A stretch of DNA of 31,293 nt from Candidatus Coatesiibacteriota bacterium (GTDB lineage: Bacteria > JAFGND01), in contig JAFGND010000008.1 in the NCBI GenBank assembly GCA_016927185.1, forward strand, positions 1 to 31,293, read 5' to 3'. Each line of letters starts with the position of its first letter. Positions within the stretch are counted from its first letter, which is position 1. This document shows positions 15,111 to 23,910 of the stretch, piece by piece. The notes beneath the pieces were generated by a model that made no database searches, had not been told where the DNA came from, and was given only the letters and a program-made list of their open reading frames with translations. Position numbers and translations under genes: made by a program.

Positions 15111-16075
15111 CATTAAGAATAGCAATTGATGCTATGGGGGGAGATAATTTCCCATCCCCCAATATAAAAGCTGCATTAGAGCTAGTAAACGAAGAGAGCA
15201 TAGAGATAGTTCTTGTTGGGAAAAAAGACCTTCTTAAAAAAAACCTTCCTGATAGCTTTCCAGAAAGCATATCAATAGTACATGCTCCTGAAATGGTAGA
15301 CATGAATGAGTCTCCAACAGCTGTTTTCAGAAAGAAAAAAGAAGCATCAATAAATGTTGCCATGAATTTGATGTTTAATGGCAGAGTTGATGCAGTTGTT
15401 TCTGCAGGTAATACTGGAGCAGCTATGGCTTCAGCAACATTCACTTTGGGTAGGCTACAAGGGATTACAAGACCAGCGATACCAATATTGATACCTGGTA
15501 TACATGGTAGAACTGTAATGATAGATGCTGGTGCAAATGTTGATTGCAAACCTAATCATTTGCTTGAATTTGCAGTAATGGGTAAATATTATGCTAAATT
15601 AATAATGGGCAAGGAGGATCCAACAATTGCCTTGCTTAATATTGGCGAAGAAGAAAGCAAGGGTGACAACTTGACAGTTTCAGCATATAGATTACTTGAA
15701 GGCAATCTTGAAGGTTTTATAGGTAATGTGGAAGGTCATCAGATAATTACTGGAGAACAAGATGTGGTAGTTTGTGATGGTTTTATAGGAAATGTGTTAT
15801 TGAAATTTATTGAAGGTATTGTTTCTGGATTAGTTGGCATGTTTTTTGATAGGCAAAATGAAAGAGATAATGAAATCTTGAAACAGATTTCTTATAAATT
15901 CGAGTATGATGAAACAGGAGGAGCTCCATTACTCGGAGTTAATGGTGTAGTTATAATAAGTCATGGAAAAAGCAATTCCAAGGCTATAAAAAATGCTGTT
16001 TTACTTGCTAAGCAGTTAATAGAACATGATATTAATAGGCGAATAAGCATGGAAATGGAAAAAATGGTGATATAA
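15107..16075 (+). CDS. plsX: Phosphate acyltransferase PlsX
   Basis: This encodes 322 residues. It makes acyl-phosphate from acyl-ACP, the first step of phosphatidic acid synthesis through PlsY. The N terminus I-A-I-D-A-M-G-G-D-N is diagnostic, and other conserved stretches are visible (S-A-G-N-T-G-A, D-A-G-A-N-V-D-C-K, L-L-N-I-G-E-E-E, C-D-G-F-I-G-N-V). It overlaps rpmF by 4 nt at its start and fabH by 1 nt at its end. PlsX is a peripheral membrane enzyme. Confidence 0.97.
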   Translation: MTLRIAIDAMGGDNFPSPNIKAALELVNEESIEIVLVGKKDLLKKNLPDSFPESISIVHAPEMVDMNESPTAVFRKKKEASINVAMNLMFNGRVDAVVSAGNTGAAMASATFTLGRLQGITRPAIPILIPGIHGRTVMIDAGANVDCKPNHLLEFAVMGKYYAKLIMGKEDPTIALLNIGEEESKGDNLTVSAYRLLEGNLEGFIGNVEGHQIITGEQDVVVCDGFIGNVLLKFIEGIVSGLVGMFFDRQNERDNEILKQISYKFEYDETGGAPLLGVNGVVIISHGKSNSKAIKNAVLLAKQLIEHDINRRISMEMEKMVI

Positions 16076-17064
16076 TGGCAACTAAAGCTCATATTATTGG
16101 AATAGGAAGTTATCTTCCTCCCAAAATCCTTACAAATGAGGATCTGGAAAAACTGGTTGATACATCGGATGAATGGATAGTATCAAGATCCGGTATAAAA
16201 ACAAGACATATTGCTGAAGATGAAACTACCTCATCCATGGCAATCAAGGCTTCTGAAATAGCAATAAAAGATGCCGGAATAGATCCATCTGAAATTAACC
16301 TGATATTAGTGGCAACTGTAACACCTGATATGAGTTTCCCTTCAACTTCTTGTATACTTCAGGATGCATTGAAACTTAAGAGCTCAGCAGCATTTGATAT
16401 ATCAGCAGGTTGCACAGGCTTTATATATGCTTTGCATACAGCAAGAGCAATGATTGAATCAGGAATTCATAAATGCATATTGGTATTGGGAGTTGAAAAG
16501 CTGACTGCAATAACTAACTGGAAAGACAGGACAACATGTGTTCTTTTTGGAGACGGGGCAGGTGCTGTGGTTATCAAGGGAAAAGAAGATGAAGAAGGAT
16601 TGATATCTTCAGTGATAGCAAGCGATGGCTCTTTAGGGTATCTGCTTGACAAACCTGCAGGAGGTACAGCAATACCTATTACACATGAGAATTTGGATAG
16701 TGATTTGCTTTTCATAAGAATGAAGGGAAACGAGGTTTTCAGGTATGCTGTTACCTTGATGGTAGAAGCAGCCTTGAATTGTCTTAAGAAAAGCAGTTAT
16801 ACTGAACAGGATTTGAGATGGGTAATACCTCATCAAGCTAATATAAGAATAATTGATGCAATAAGGAAGCGAATGAATTTGCCTCAGGAAAAGGTTTTTT
16901 CTAATATTCATAAGACGGGGAATACTTCAGCAGCTTCAATTCCTTTGGCTCTTGATGATTTATATAAAGAGGGTAATGTAAAGAAAGGTGATTTAATAGA
17001 ATTGGTAGCTTTTGGAGCTGGATTTACTTGGGGAGCAACTTTATTACGTTGGACAAAGGAGTAA
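16075..17064 (+). CDS. fabH: 3-oxoacyl-ACP synthase III FabH
   Basis: This encodes 329 residues. It starts fatty-acid synthesis by condensing an acyl-CoA primer with malonyl-ACP. The triad can be placed at Cys113 (S-A-G-C-T-G-F), His253 (P-H-Q-A-N) and Asn283 (T-G-N-T-S-A-A-S). The N terminus (I-I-G-I-G-S-Y-L-P) and the C-terminal G-A-G-F-T-W-G-A are typical. It starts inside the plsX stop (TAATG). The remaining fab genes are about 10 kb upstream rather than directly following. Confidence 0.97.
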   Translation: MATKAHIIGIGSYLPPKILTNEDLEKLVDTSDEWIVSRSGIKTRHIAEDETTSSMAIKASEIAIKDAGIDPSEINLILVATVTPDMSFPSTSCILQDALKLKSSAAFDISAGCTGFIYALHTARAMIESGIHKCILVLGVEKLTAITNWKDRTTCVLFGDGAGAVVIKGKEDEEGLISSVIASDGSLGYLLDKPAGGTAIPITHENLDSDLLFIRMKGNEVFRYAVTLMVEAALNCLKKSSYTEQDLRWVIPHQANIRIIDAIRKRMNLPQEKVFSNIHKTGNTSAASIPLALDDLYKEGNVKKGDLIELVAFGAGFTWGATLLRWTKE

Positions 17065-17068
17065 TGAA

Positions 17069-18115
17069 ATGAAAAGTAAATCCTTGAAAAAAATAATCGT
17101 ATGCTTGTTTATTTTGACAAGTATATTCAAACTTTTTGCAGATGAACCAAGAGAGCAACCTGCGGTTGTCTGGTTAATGATAGAACCAGGAGCAAAAGCT
17201 AGTGGCATGGGTGAAGCTTATGTAGCAATAGCAGATGATGCAACTGCATCATTCTGGAATCCAGCCGGGATGGCATTCATAAAAAAGCGCGAGTTGAGTT
17301 TAATGCATTCGAATTGGCTTCCACAATTAACTGATGATCTTTATTATGAGTATTTCGGTTTTGTCAATGAGATCAAGGATCTGGGTGGCTTGGGAGGTAA
17401 TATAACATTCATGTCGGAAGGTGAGCAAACAGAAACCAATGAAAGAGGGGAAGAATTAGGGAAATTCTGGACCTATGAAGGTGCAATAACTGCAGCATTT
17501 GGCACGCAGGTAATGAAGAATATGGGTGTCGGGATTGGTGTCAAATTCATATATTCACATTTATATCATAAAGCTAGCGGAACTGGGATTGGTTTCGGAG
17601 TGGATTTAGGTTATTTACATAAATTGCCAGGTGAGATGTTTCCATCATTTATGCATAAGTTTACAAAAGAAATATCTTATGGAGTATGCTTGCAGAATTT
17701 AGGACCAAATATAGTCTACAGTGATGCAGAAAATTCTTCGCCAATTCCAACAAATTTGAAGATAGGAATAGCTTATAAATTCCTGGAAGATAATATTTTC
17801 GAGTTAAAAGGAGTATTCGACTATAACAAGTCTCTTGTTGGTATTCAAGAGGGCTTAATGGACGAGTTGAAGCTTGGAATTGAGAATTTTGGATTTGATT
17901 TTACATATTATAAATTGCTTTCAGTAAGATTAGGTTATATAAATGATTCTGAGGGACGAATACAGGGAATGACCTATGGAATGGGAGTGAGATATAACAT
18001 AAAGAAAAAGATAGATATGAGATTTGATTTTGCCGGTGTTTATGCAGGTGAATTTGCAACAGGAAACATACTTGAAAAAACAAACAAGAAATTCTCCTTT
18101 TCATTAAATTTTTAG
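17069..18115 (+). CDS. PorV/UPF0164-type outer-membrane beta-barrel protein
   Basis: This encodes 348 residues from the ATG at 17069, preceded by AAAGGAG; an upstream in-frame start would lie inside fabH. A signal peptide covers about residues 1-24. The mature N terminus reads W-L-M-I-E-P-G-A-K-A-S-G-M-G-E-A-Y-V-A-I-A-D-D-A and then W-N-P-A-G-M-A, the diagnostic opening of PorV/PorQ and UPF0164 barrels. Alternating strands continue to a C-terminal F-S-L-N-F. In Bacteroidota, PorV (LptO) is the outer-membrane shuttle that carries type IX secretion cargo to the attachment complex. A T9SS-tagged protein is encoded at 21106-22377, in keeping with such a role, but PorV-like paralogues are numerous, so the exact role is uncertain. 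It follows fabH by 4 nt. Confidence 0.82.
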   Translation: MKSKSLKKIIVCLFILTSIFKLFADEPREQPAVVWLMIEPGAKASGMGEAYVAIADDATASFWNPAGMAFIKKRELSLMHSNWLPQLTDDLYYEYFGFVNEIKDLGGLGGNITFMSEGEQTETNERGEELGKFWTYEGAITAAFGTQVMKNMGVGIGVKFIYSHLYHKASGTGIGFGVDLGYLHKLPGEMFPSFMHKFTKEISYGVCLQNLGPNIVYSDAENSSPIPTNLKIGIAYKFLEDNIFELKGVFDYNKSLVGIQEGLMDELKLGIENFGFDFTYYKLLSVRLGYINDSEGRIQGMTYGMGVRYNIKKKIDMRFDFAGVYAGEFATGNILEKTNKKFSFSLNF

Positions 18116-18129
18116 CGAATTATCAAGCA

Positions 18130-19059
18130 ATGCGAGTAGCTGTTATTGGTGTTGGCCATCTTGGCAGATATCATGTACAAAATCTAATCAACATTAGGAA
18201 AGCAGATGTTTGTGGTATTTATGATATACAGAAAGATAGAAGTCTGGCAGTTGCAGAGGAATTTGATGTAAGAGTGTTTGATGATTTGGATTCTTTGCTT
18301 GATTCTTGTGACGTAGTAAGTCTGGCAACTCCTGCAACCACTCATTATTCAATTGCAGGGCAAATACTTGAAAAAGGTAAGGATTTATTTGTTGAAAAAC
18401 CTCTTTGCTGCAGTTCTTCACAAGCGAAAGAGATAATAAACCTTGCAGAAAAGAAAGGATGCATTTTGCAGGTTGGACATATCGAAAGATATAATCCTGC
18501 AATAGTAGCTTTGAATCCCTTACTGGATAATCCGAAGTATCTGGAATTCTTCAGAATAGCTCCTTTCAATAATAGAGGCACTGATACTTCTGTTATAATG
18601 GATTTGATGATACATGACATTGACTTATTGAATTATATATTAGGTTACAGGAAACCTGAGAAAATTGTGGCACATGGTGCTTCTTTATTTTCTGAAGAAT
18701 ATGATCTAGTTAAGGCTCATTTTTCCTATATTGATGGTGTTTGGGCTGAATGCACTGCCAGTAGAGTAAGTCTGGAATCCAAGAGGAAACTCAGGATATT
18801 CCAGCAAGGTGAACTAATAGATATAGATCTTTCTGACTCTTCAGTAAGGGACATCAAAATAAAGGATTATGCCAGACAGGAGATAGAGATAGAGGATCTT
18901 AAAATAAAAAAATCGAATTACTTGCTTAATGAACTTAATGATTTTATTACAAATGTAAATAATAGAACCAAACCACTAACAGGGGGCAGTGAAGCATTGT
19001 TCGCAATTGAAATAGCTGAGGAAATAACATGTATATTAAAAAAGCAGCACAGTCATTAA
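18130..19059 (+). CDS. Gfo/Idh/MocA family NAD(P)-dependent oxidoreductase
   Basis: This encodes 309 residues. The N-terminal Rossmann domain has I-G-V-G-H-L-G-R-Y-H, followed by A-T-P-A-T-T-H and the E-K-P-L motif carrying the catalytic lysine. The C-terminal alpha/beta domain has M-I-H-D-I-D-L-L-N, where the family places its active-site acid and His. Members oxidise or reduce sugars, sugar nucleotides or bile pigments. Substrate cannot be read from the sequence. The gene sits between envelope genes and a membrane protein, so lipopolysaccharide or surface-sugar synthesis is a reasonable guess. It follows the PorV-like gene by 14 nt. Confidence 0.88.
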   Translation: MRVAVIGVGHLGRYHVQNLINIRKADVCGIYDIQKDRSLAVAEEFDVRVFDDLDSLLDSCDVVSLATPATTHYSIAGQILEKGKDLFVEKPLCCSSSQAKEIINLAEKKGCILQVGHIERYNPAIVALNPLLDNPKYLEFFRIAPFNNRGTDTSVIMDLMIHDIDLLNYILGYRKPEKIVAHGASLFSEEYDLVKAHFSYIDGVWAECTASRVSLESKRKLRIFQQGELIDIDLSDSSVRDIKIKDYARQEIEIEDLKIKKSNYLLNELNDFITNVNNRTKPLTGGSEALFAIEIAEEITCILKKQHSH

Positions 19060-19061
19060 TA

Positions 19062-20018
19062 ATGTTTCTCCAGGATGATCCTCTTGCTGACTGCAAGAAA
19101 AAAGCTGGTGGACAAGCTGTAATAGAAGGCATTATGATGAGAGGTCCATTGGGTATTGCAACAGCAGTTAGAGCTCCAGATGGCAATATCATTATTAACA
19201 AGAAAAATTATGTATCATGGACTAAAAGGTTTTTTTTCGGTAACTGGCCATTTGTGAGAGGAGGATTAATTTTAATAGAAAGCCTTCTCCTTGGTTTATT
19301 ATCTCTTGAATGGTCAGCAAGCATTGCAATGCCCGACGAAGAAAAAGCAATCTCAGAAAAGAAAAGTGAGAGAAGAAGAAAAATTGAGATGTATATAATG
19401 ATGTTCATATCTTTTGCAGTGGGTTTGGGATTGTTCTTCTTAATTCCTTTGTTTTTGACAAAACTTACTCAGAATTATTTTGTAAATACCCAATTCATGC
19501 AAGGTTCAATAATGTTCAATCTTATTGATGCAATAATAAGATTGGCATTTTTCCTGATATACATTATCGTTATTTCAAGACTGCCTGAAATTCAGCGAGT
19601 CTTTCAATATCATGGTGCAGAGCATAAGACAATATTTACTTATGAGGAAGACAAGGAACTCAAACTGGAAAACATCCGACCTAATCCAATAAGACATCCA
19701 CGTTGCGGAACAAGCTTCCTGATATTTGTCATGATAGTGTCGTTTATTGTTTTTGTTCTTATAGGAAAACCTGACACATTTTTCTTGATTGCAAGCAGAA
19801 TATTGTTGCTTCCAGTTATCGCAGGAATAAGTTATGAAATTATTCGTTTTGCTGGAAATCATATGGATAAAAAATGGGTAAGGATTTTTATTGCACCAGG
19901 TATATGGCTTCAGCATTTTACAACCAGAGAACCTGATGATAAGCAGATTGAAGTGGGAATAGAGAGTCTCAAGGCAGTCATAGATCCATCATACTATGAA
20001 AAGGTAAATAATGATTGA
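19062..20018 (+). CDS. DUF1385 family membrane protein (YqhQ-like)
   Basis: This encodes 318 residues from the ATG at 19062, 2 nt after the preceding stop; an in-frame ATG at 19029 overlaps the upstream gene and neither start has a clear Shine-Dalgarno. The N terminus has the family signature [14 protein letters not shown]. Three to four hydrophobic segments follow, the clearest at about residues 105-130, 150-180 and 215-260. Further conserved patches are Y-H-G-A-E-H-K-T and R-H-P-R-C-G-T-S-F. The related Bacillus protein is YqhQ; no biochemical activity is established that I can name with confidence. It overlaps prfA by 8 nt, a neighbour pairing common in many bacteria. Confidence 0.88.
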   Translation: MFLQDDPLADCKKKAGGQAVIEGIMMRGPLGIATAVRAPDGNIIINKKNYVSWTKRFFFGNWPFVRGGLILIESLLLGLLSLEWSASIAMPDEEKAISEKKSERRRKIEMYIMMFISFAVGLGLFFLIPLFLTKLTQNYFVNTQFMQGSIMFNLIDAIIRLAFFLIYIIVISRLPEIQRVFQYHGAEHKTIFTYEEDKELKLENIRPNPIRHPRCGTSFLIFVMIVSFIVFVLIGKPDTFFLIASRILLLPVIAGISYEIIRFAGNHMDKKWVRIFIAPGIWLQHFTTREPDDKQIEVGIESLKAVIDPSYYEKVNND

Positions 20019-21081
20019 AGAGAAATTGTCCAAATTGGAAGCAAGATTCAATGAGATAAACATTCAACTATCAGATCCATTAATTCTCAAGGATCAGAAG
20101 CAAGTACAGGTATTATCAAAAGAGCGTTCTAGATTACATCCAATAATTGAACTTTATAAAGAATACAAGAAGAACAAGAAAGGTCTGGAAGATTCTGAGG
20201 AAATGCTCAAGGATTCGGAATTAAGAGATCTTGCAGAAGAGGAAATATCAAGAATAAAGCATAGACAGGAAGAACTTAATGAAGAAATAAAATATGCGCT
20301 ACTTCCAAAAGATCCAAATGATGACAGGAATACAATTGTGGAAATAAGAGGAGGAACAGGAGGAGCGGAAGCAAACCTGTTTGCATCAGATTTATTCAAG
20401 ATGTACAAGAAATTTGCTGAAATAAAGGGATGGAAAATCGAAGTTCTGGATCTTCATGAAACTGATCTGGGAGGTCTTAAGGAGGCAATTTTCAGCATAC
20501 AAGGGAAAGGTGCATATTCCTTACTTAAATTTGAAAGTGGCATTCACAGGGTGCAGAGGATTCCCGTAACAGAATCTTCTGGAAGAATACATACAAGTGC
20601 AGTTACTGTTGCAGTATTACCTGAGGCAGAGGAAGTTGATATTGAAATTGATCCCGAAGAACTGAGAATTGATATATTCCGTTCAACCGGTCCAGGAGGG
20701 CAAAGCGTCAATACAACTGATAGTGCTGTCAGGATAACTCATATTCCTTCAGGCATAGTAGTTTCAATTCAGGACGAAAAATCACAGCACAAGAATAAGG
20801 CAAAAGCACTTAAAATACTACGTTCACGCTTGCTTGAGCTGAAGCAGAGAGAAGCAGAAGAAGAAAGAGCATCTTCCAGACGCTCACAGGTTGGCAGGGG
20901 AGACAGATCAGAAAAAATAAGAACATACAATTTCCCGCAATCAAGAGTAACAGATCACAGGATAAATTTTTCATTATATAAACTGGATGCAGTCTTGAAT
21001 GGTGACTTGCAGGAAATTATCGATAAATTGATAATAGCTGATAGAGCAGAAAGACTTGCGATAGCAACAGAAATTAGTTGA
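20011..21081 (+). CDS. prfA: Peptide chain release factor 1
   Basis: This encodes 356 residues, normal for RF1, which releases finished proteins at UAA and UAG codons. The catalytic G-G-Q loop is intact ([12 protein letters not shown]). The stop-codon recognition tripeptide is P-V-T, the P-x-T form of RF1 rather than the S-P-F of RF2, within [15 protein letters not shown]. The start overlaps the DUF1385 gene by 8 nt. prmC, the methyltransferase that modifies the GGQ glutamine and often follows prfA, is not present; a terminator comes directly after. Confidence 0.97.
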   Translation: MIEEKLSKLEARFNEINIQLSDPLILKDQKQVQVLSKERSRLHPIIELYKEYKKNKKGLEDSEEMLKDSELRDLAEEEISRIKHRQEELNEEIKYALLPKDPNDDRNTIVEIRGGTGGAEANLFASDLFKMYKKFAEIKGWKIEVLDLHETDLGGLKEAIFSIQGKGAYSLLKFESGIHRVQRIPVTESSGRIHTSAVTVAVLPEAEEVDIEIDPEELRIDIFRSTGPGGQSVNTTDSAVRITHIPSGIVVSIQDEKSQHKNKAKALKILRSRLLELKQREAEEERASSRRSQVGRGDRSEKIRTYNFPQSRVTDHRINFSLYKLDAVLNGDLQEIIDKLIIADRAERLAIATEIS

Positions 21082-21106
21082 AAGAGGGATTTCACTCCCT
21101 CTTTTT
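21081..21106. terminator. Bidirectional terminator between prfA and the propeller gene
   Basis: AAAGAGGGA (21081-21089) pairs perfectly with TCCCTCTTT (21096-21104) across a 6-nt loop, with T residues to 21106 on the plus strand and A-rich flanks that give T tracts on the minus strand. It begins within the prfA stop codon and ends within the stop of the convergent gene, so it can serve both transcripts. Confidence 0.88.
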
Positions 21107-22377
21107 CAGTCAATTTTGATTATTTTTCTGATATCATCTTTGGTCTTGATTAGATATATACCGCTCTTCCATGTATTTGTATTTATTTCTGTCTCTCCCT
21201 TATCAAGATTCAATACCAGTTTTCCTTCAAGTGTATAAATTGCACCAGTTGAAGGAAGCGATATTTTTACTTGATTAGAGAAAGGATTTGGATAAGCTTC
21301 TATGGATCTTTTTGGAAGGTTTCTTGATGATTGTTCTTGATTGAAACCCTGATATCCATAAGTTTCTATTGCATATAAATAGTAATCATCACTACCTATA
21401 TATACAACTCCTCCAGAGACGGTTGCTGAGGAATAAATGTAATTATCTGTCTTGTAAGTCCAATCCAGTGATCCGCTATTGCTGTCCACAACATAAAGGA
21501 AGCCATCAAAGCTGCCAACATAAACCTTATCATTACTTACAAAAGGTGATGAAACTAAGTAATTTGCTGTTTGATACTTCCATTTGTGTGTACCATCTGA
21601 CTCATTAAGTTTGTAAAGGTAGTGATCATGACTCCCTACATACAGGAAACCTCCTGTAGAGAATGGTGATGAATGAACTTGACCACCTGTTTGATATTTC
21701 CAGAAGGAAGAACCACTTGAATTATTAACTGCATGAATATAGTAATCATAGCTGCCGACATAAATAATTCCATTCTTATAATAAGGTGTAGATCTTACAG
21801 CAGCTCCTGTCTGGTATTTCCATCTCAATGATCCATCTGAAATATTCAAAGCATATAGATAATGATCATCACATCCAACATATACTAATCCACTATATAC
21901 TGTTGGTGATGATCTAACTGCATCTGAAGTGAGATATTTCCATTTTAGCGTTGAATCCAGGTTTATTGCATAAACATATCCATCATTGCTGCCTATATAC
22001 AGAACATTCTGATCTATCGCAGGTGATGAATAAATCTGATTTCCTGTTTTGTATCTCCATGAGACATTACCGCTGGAAAGATTTATTGAATAAATGTAAG
22101 AATCAAATCCTCCTATATAAACAGATTCGTTCAGTATACAAGGTGAAGCTTCAACGTAGTTTCCTGTAAGGAATTTCCACTTCAATGAACCATCTTCAGT
22201 ATTGAGTGCATATACATAATGATCATCACTGCCGAAATATACAACATTGTTGTTGACTTTGGGAGTTGATCTGATATACCCTTCAGTTTTATATCTCCAG
22301 ACAAGATCTCCTGGTGTTGAAAAAACAGTAGTGGAAAATAACATAATCAGGATGAGAAAACTAAACAAAAACTTCAT
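21106..22377 (-). CDS. Secreted PQQ-like beta-propeller with type IX secretion sorting domain
   Basis: This encodes 423 residues, with a strong Shine-Dalgarno (AAAGGAG) ahead of the ATG. A signal peptide covers about residues 1-20. Residues about 24-345 are a run of eight near-regular repeats of about 40 residues, each with W-(K/R)-Y-x-T, S-S/T-P and (V/I)-G-S-x-D-x-Y-(V/L)-Y-A-(L/I)-N: an outer-wall beta-propeller of the PQQ-like family. The residues that bind PQQ and metal in quinoprotein dehydrogenases are not apparent, so it is probably structural or binding. The last 65 residues are a type A T9SS sorting domain: Y-P-N-P-F-S-N-Q near its start, Y-T-L-E-G-K, and G-I-Y-L-I-K-T near its end. 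The protein should therefore be exported and attached to the cell surface. It is alone on its transcript. Confidence 0.9.
   Translation of the reverse strand: MKFLFSFLILIMLFSTTVFSTPGDLVWRYKTEGYIRSTPKVNNNVVYFGSDDHYVYALNTEDGSLKWKFLTGNYVEASPCILNESVYIGGFDSYIYSINLSSGNVSWRYKTGNQIYSSPAIDQNVLYIGSNDGYVYAINLDSTLKWKYLTSDAVRSSPTVYSGLVYVGCDDHYLYALNISDGSLRWKYQTGAAVRSTPYYKNGIIYVGSYDYYIHAVNNSSGSSFWKYQTGGQVHSSPFSTGGFLYVGSHDHYLYKLNESDGTHKWKYQTANYLVSSPFVSNDKVYVGSFDGFLYVVDSNSGSLDWTYKTDNYIYSSATVSGGVVYIGSDDYYLYAIETYGYQGFNQEQSSRNLPKRSIEAYPNPFSNQVKISLPSTGAIYTLEGKLVLNLDKGETEINTNTWKSGIYLIKTKDDIRKIIKID
21360..22345 (-). repeat. Eight tandem propeller-blade repeats within the T9SS cargo gene
   Basis: The coding DNA repeats with a period of about 120 bp. 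Each unit encodes one blade with the core (V/I)-Y-(V/I)-G-S-x-D-x-Y. Eight cores are visible: F-G-S-D-D, I-G-G-F-D, I-G-S-N-D, V-G-C-D-D, V-G-S-Y-D, V-G-S-H-D, V-G-S-F-D and I-G-S-D-D. Confidence 0.85.
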
Positions 22378-22409
22378 ATTTACTCCTTTCAGTTAATAAT
22401 CTATGATTT

Positions 22410-22437
22410 GAAATATTTCTGTCATAAGAAAAGTCAA
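22410..22437 (-). promoter_or_regulatory. Candidate promoter for the propeller gene
   Basis: On the minus strand TTGACT (22437-22432) and TATTTC (22415-22410) are separated by 16 bp and lie about 33 nt upstream of the propeller start codon. No other sigma70-like pair is as good in this gap. Confidence 0.4.
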
Positions 22438-22464
22438 GCTTAAATTTTGAAAGTGAGTAATTGA

Positions 22465-22492
22465 AAGAGCTCGCTTTTTTTAGCGCGCTCTT
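22465..22492 (-). terminator. Terminator after the PspA-like gene
   Basis: On the minus strand AAGAGC and CGCT pair with AGCG and GCTCTT, an interrupted stem with one mismatch and an A-rich loop, 9 nt after the gene's stop codon. The following T run is short (TTTC), so strength is uncertain. Confidence 0.55.
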
Positions 22493-22500
22493 ATTAATTC

Positions 22501-23256
22501 CTATCCTAAATCTCTTTTTTCTTCAGCTTCTTTTATTTCAGCTGCTTTTTCTTGCCTTTGTTTCAATAGCTCTTCGAATTTCGTGGAAGCGATTTTCTCT
22601 TTGCCCATTTGAGCATATTCCCTGTCTTGTATTTCTACATTTGTATGACCCAGTTCGGATGCGATTTTTGCTTTTGCCTTCATTTTTGCTATTTTTTCTC
22701 TTATTGCAACTATAGCTTCATCTTCAACACTCTGCCCTAATCCCTGCAAGCGATTTTCAAGCTGTACGATTTGTTGACTGGATATAAAATCAGCGACGCT
22801 TTCACCCATTTCTCTTTCAAGATTCTTGATTTCCTCCTGGAAACGGGTCAGTTTTAATTTGTATTCTTCCACTTTTGATGTCTGGACTTCAAGATCCTTA
22901 TTCAACTGATCCTGGCGAAGATTAATTTCATCCAGTCTCTTTATATATCTTTCTCCAGCTTGTTTATGCTTTATGTTTTCAGGATCTTTTTCAGCTGCTA
23001 CCAAAGCACCTTCCAGATTCTGTTTCAGCTGAATTTCCTCTCCATCTATCTTTTGAAGCTCAGCAATTGTTCTCTCTCTCTGAGCTGCAAGCTGTGCAAC
23101 AGCATCAAACATGATTTGATATTCATTTTTTGCTTTATGGATCGCAGCACGATAAGTTGCCTTGACTGCACTTGGGCTTCCAGATACAACATCATCCCCA
23201 GCTTCGAGAAATATACCAGTTATTCTTATCCATAGTTTCTTCAGGAAATCAAACAT
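22501..23256 (-). CDS. PspA/IM30 (Vipp1)-like membrane-stress protein
   Basis: This encodes 251 residues, almost entirely helical and charged, with a long coiled coil from about residue 25 to 200. The N terminus M-F-D-F-L-K-K-L-W with a short amphipathic stretch, and A-V-K-A-T-Y-R-A-A-I-H-K-A-K-N-E-Y, fit the PspA/IM30 family, the bacterial ESCRT-III relatives that coat and protect stressed inner membranes. The C-terminal 50 residues are lysine/glutamate-rich and poorly conserved. AAGGAGGA precedes the start, which overlaps the PAP2 gene by 8 nt. No PspBC partners or PspF-type regulator are visible. The family call is moderate because coiled coils match loosely. Confidence 0.7.
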   Translation of the reverse strand: MFDFLKKLWIRITGIFLEAGDDVVSGSPSAVKATYRAAIHKAKNEYQIMFDAVAQLAAQRERTIAELQKIDGEEIQLKQNLEGALVAAEKDPENIKHKQAGERYIKRLDEINLRQDQLNKDLEVQTSKVEEYKLKLTRFQEEIKNLEREMGESVADFISSQQIVQLENRLQGLGQSVEDEAIVAIREKIAKMKAKAKIASELGHTNVEIQDREYAQMGKEKIASTKFEELLKQRQEKAAEIKEAEEKRDLG

Positions 23257-23830
23257 TTTTGTCCTCCTTGAACTCTTTATTGCCTATATCTATATATTTA
23301 TATATTAGGTCAAGCAACTCTTTGAATAAAAAAGCGATTATCAATCCCCACAATATTCCAGAGATAACATCTAGCGGATAGTGCTTTCCTAGATATATTC
23401 TTGAATATGATATTATCAAGGGAAAAGGTAATAAATATATTATTCTGGTTGATAATAATAAAGCCATGATGGTAAAGCATGCTGTGCTATTTGCAGCATG
23501 ATTGGATGGAAATCCAAACCAACCACCAGATCCTTCAGGAAGCCTTGGTTTATTGCTAATTGTATATGCAGGTCTGGGTTTGCTTATCACGGGCTTCCAT
23601 AAATAAGTGCATGTAAGATCCGAAGCAGATACTGTTAATAAAATCATTAATGGCAGGATTATTATATTTTTCCTGTTTTTCTTATAAGATTTGATTAAAA
23701 AGAAGGCAATAACTGGAATGAAAATCAGGGGATTGCTTAACAATATAAAAACATGATCCAGAAACTTTGAAGACAGGCTTTTGTTAATCAAAACAAACAG
23801 GGATTTATCAACAGAGATTATTAATTCCAT
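23249..23830 (-). CDS. PAP2-family membrane phosphatase
   Basis: This encodes 193 residues from the ATG at 23830; an in-frame ATG 48 nt further upstream only adds a basic, unconserved tail. The three parts of the PAP2 phosphatase signature are present: K-P-V-I-S-K-P-R-P, P-S-N-H-A-A-N-S, and S-R-I-Y-L-G-K-H-Y-P-L-D. About five hydrophobic helices surround them, so the active site faces the outer side of the inner membrane. Typical substrates are undecaprenyl diphosphate, phosphatidylglycerol phosphate or lipid A; the sequence does not decide. It overlaps the PspA-like gene by 8 nt, which ties lipid recycling to membrane stress in one transcript. No clear Shine-Dalgarno is present. Confidence 0.88.
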   Translation of the reverse strand: MELIISVDKSLFVLINKSLSSKFLDHVFILLSNPLIFIPVIAFFLIKSYKKNRKNIIILPLMILLTVSASDLTCTYLWKPVISKPRPAYTISNKPRLPEGSGGWFGFPSNHAANSTACFTIMALLLSTRIIYLLPFPLIISYSRIYLGKHYPLDVISGILWGLIIAFLFKELLDLIYKYIDIGNKEFKEDKNV

Positions 23831-23910
23831 TTTTTTGTTTATGCACTTTTTCTTTGTCAAGTAAATATAGAATAACAAACTTGTCCATATTGAAATAAAA
23901 GAAAGGGCTA

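Noticed and set aside
15097-15549. 150-residue reading frame on the minus strand inside plsX
   Set aside because: It lies wholly opposite a well-conserved gene, has no ribosome-binding site and no recognisable domain; it is a codon-bias shadow.
21360-22345. Regularly spaced repeats that could suggest a CRISPR-like array
   Set aside because: The period (about 120 bp) is too long, there are no identical direct repeats with unique spacers, and the frame encodes propeller blades.
23831-23910. Divergent promoters between the PAP2 and M19 genes
   Set aside because: TTGACA/TTGTCA-like hexamers exist on both strands but none has a fitting -10; promoters are likely present but cannot be pinned down.
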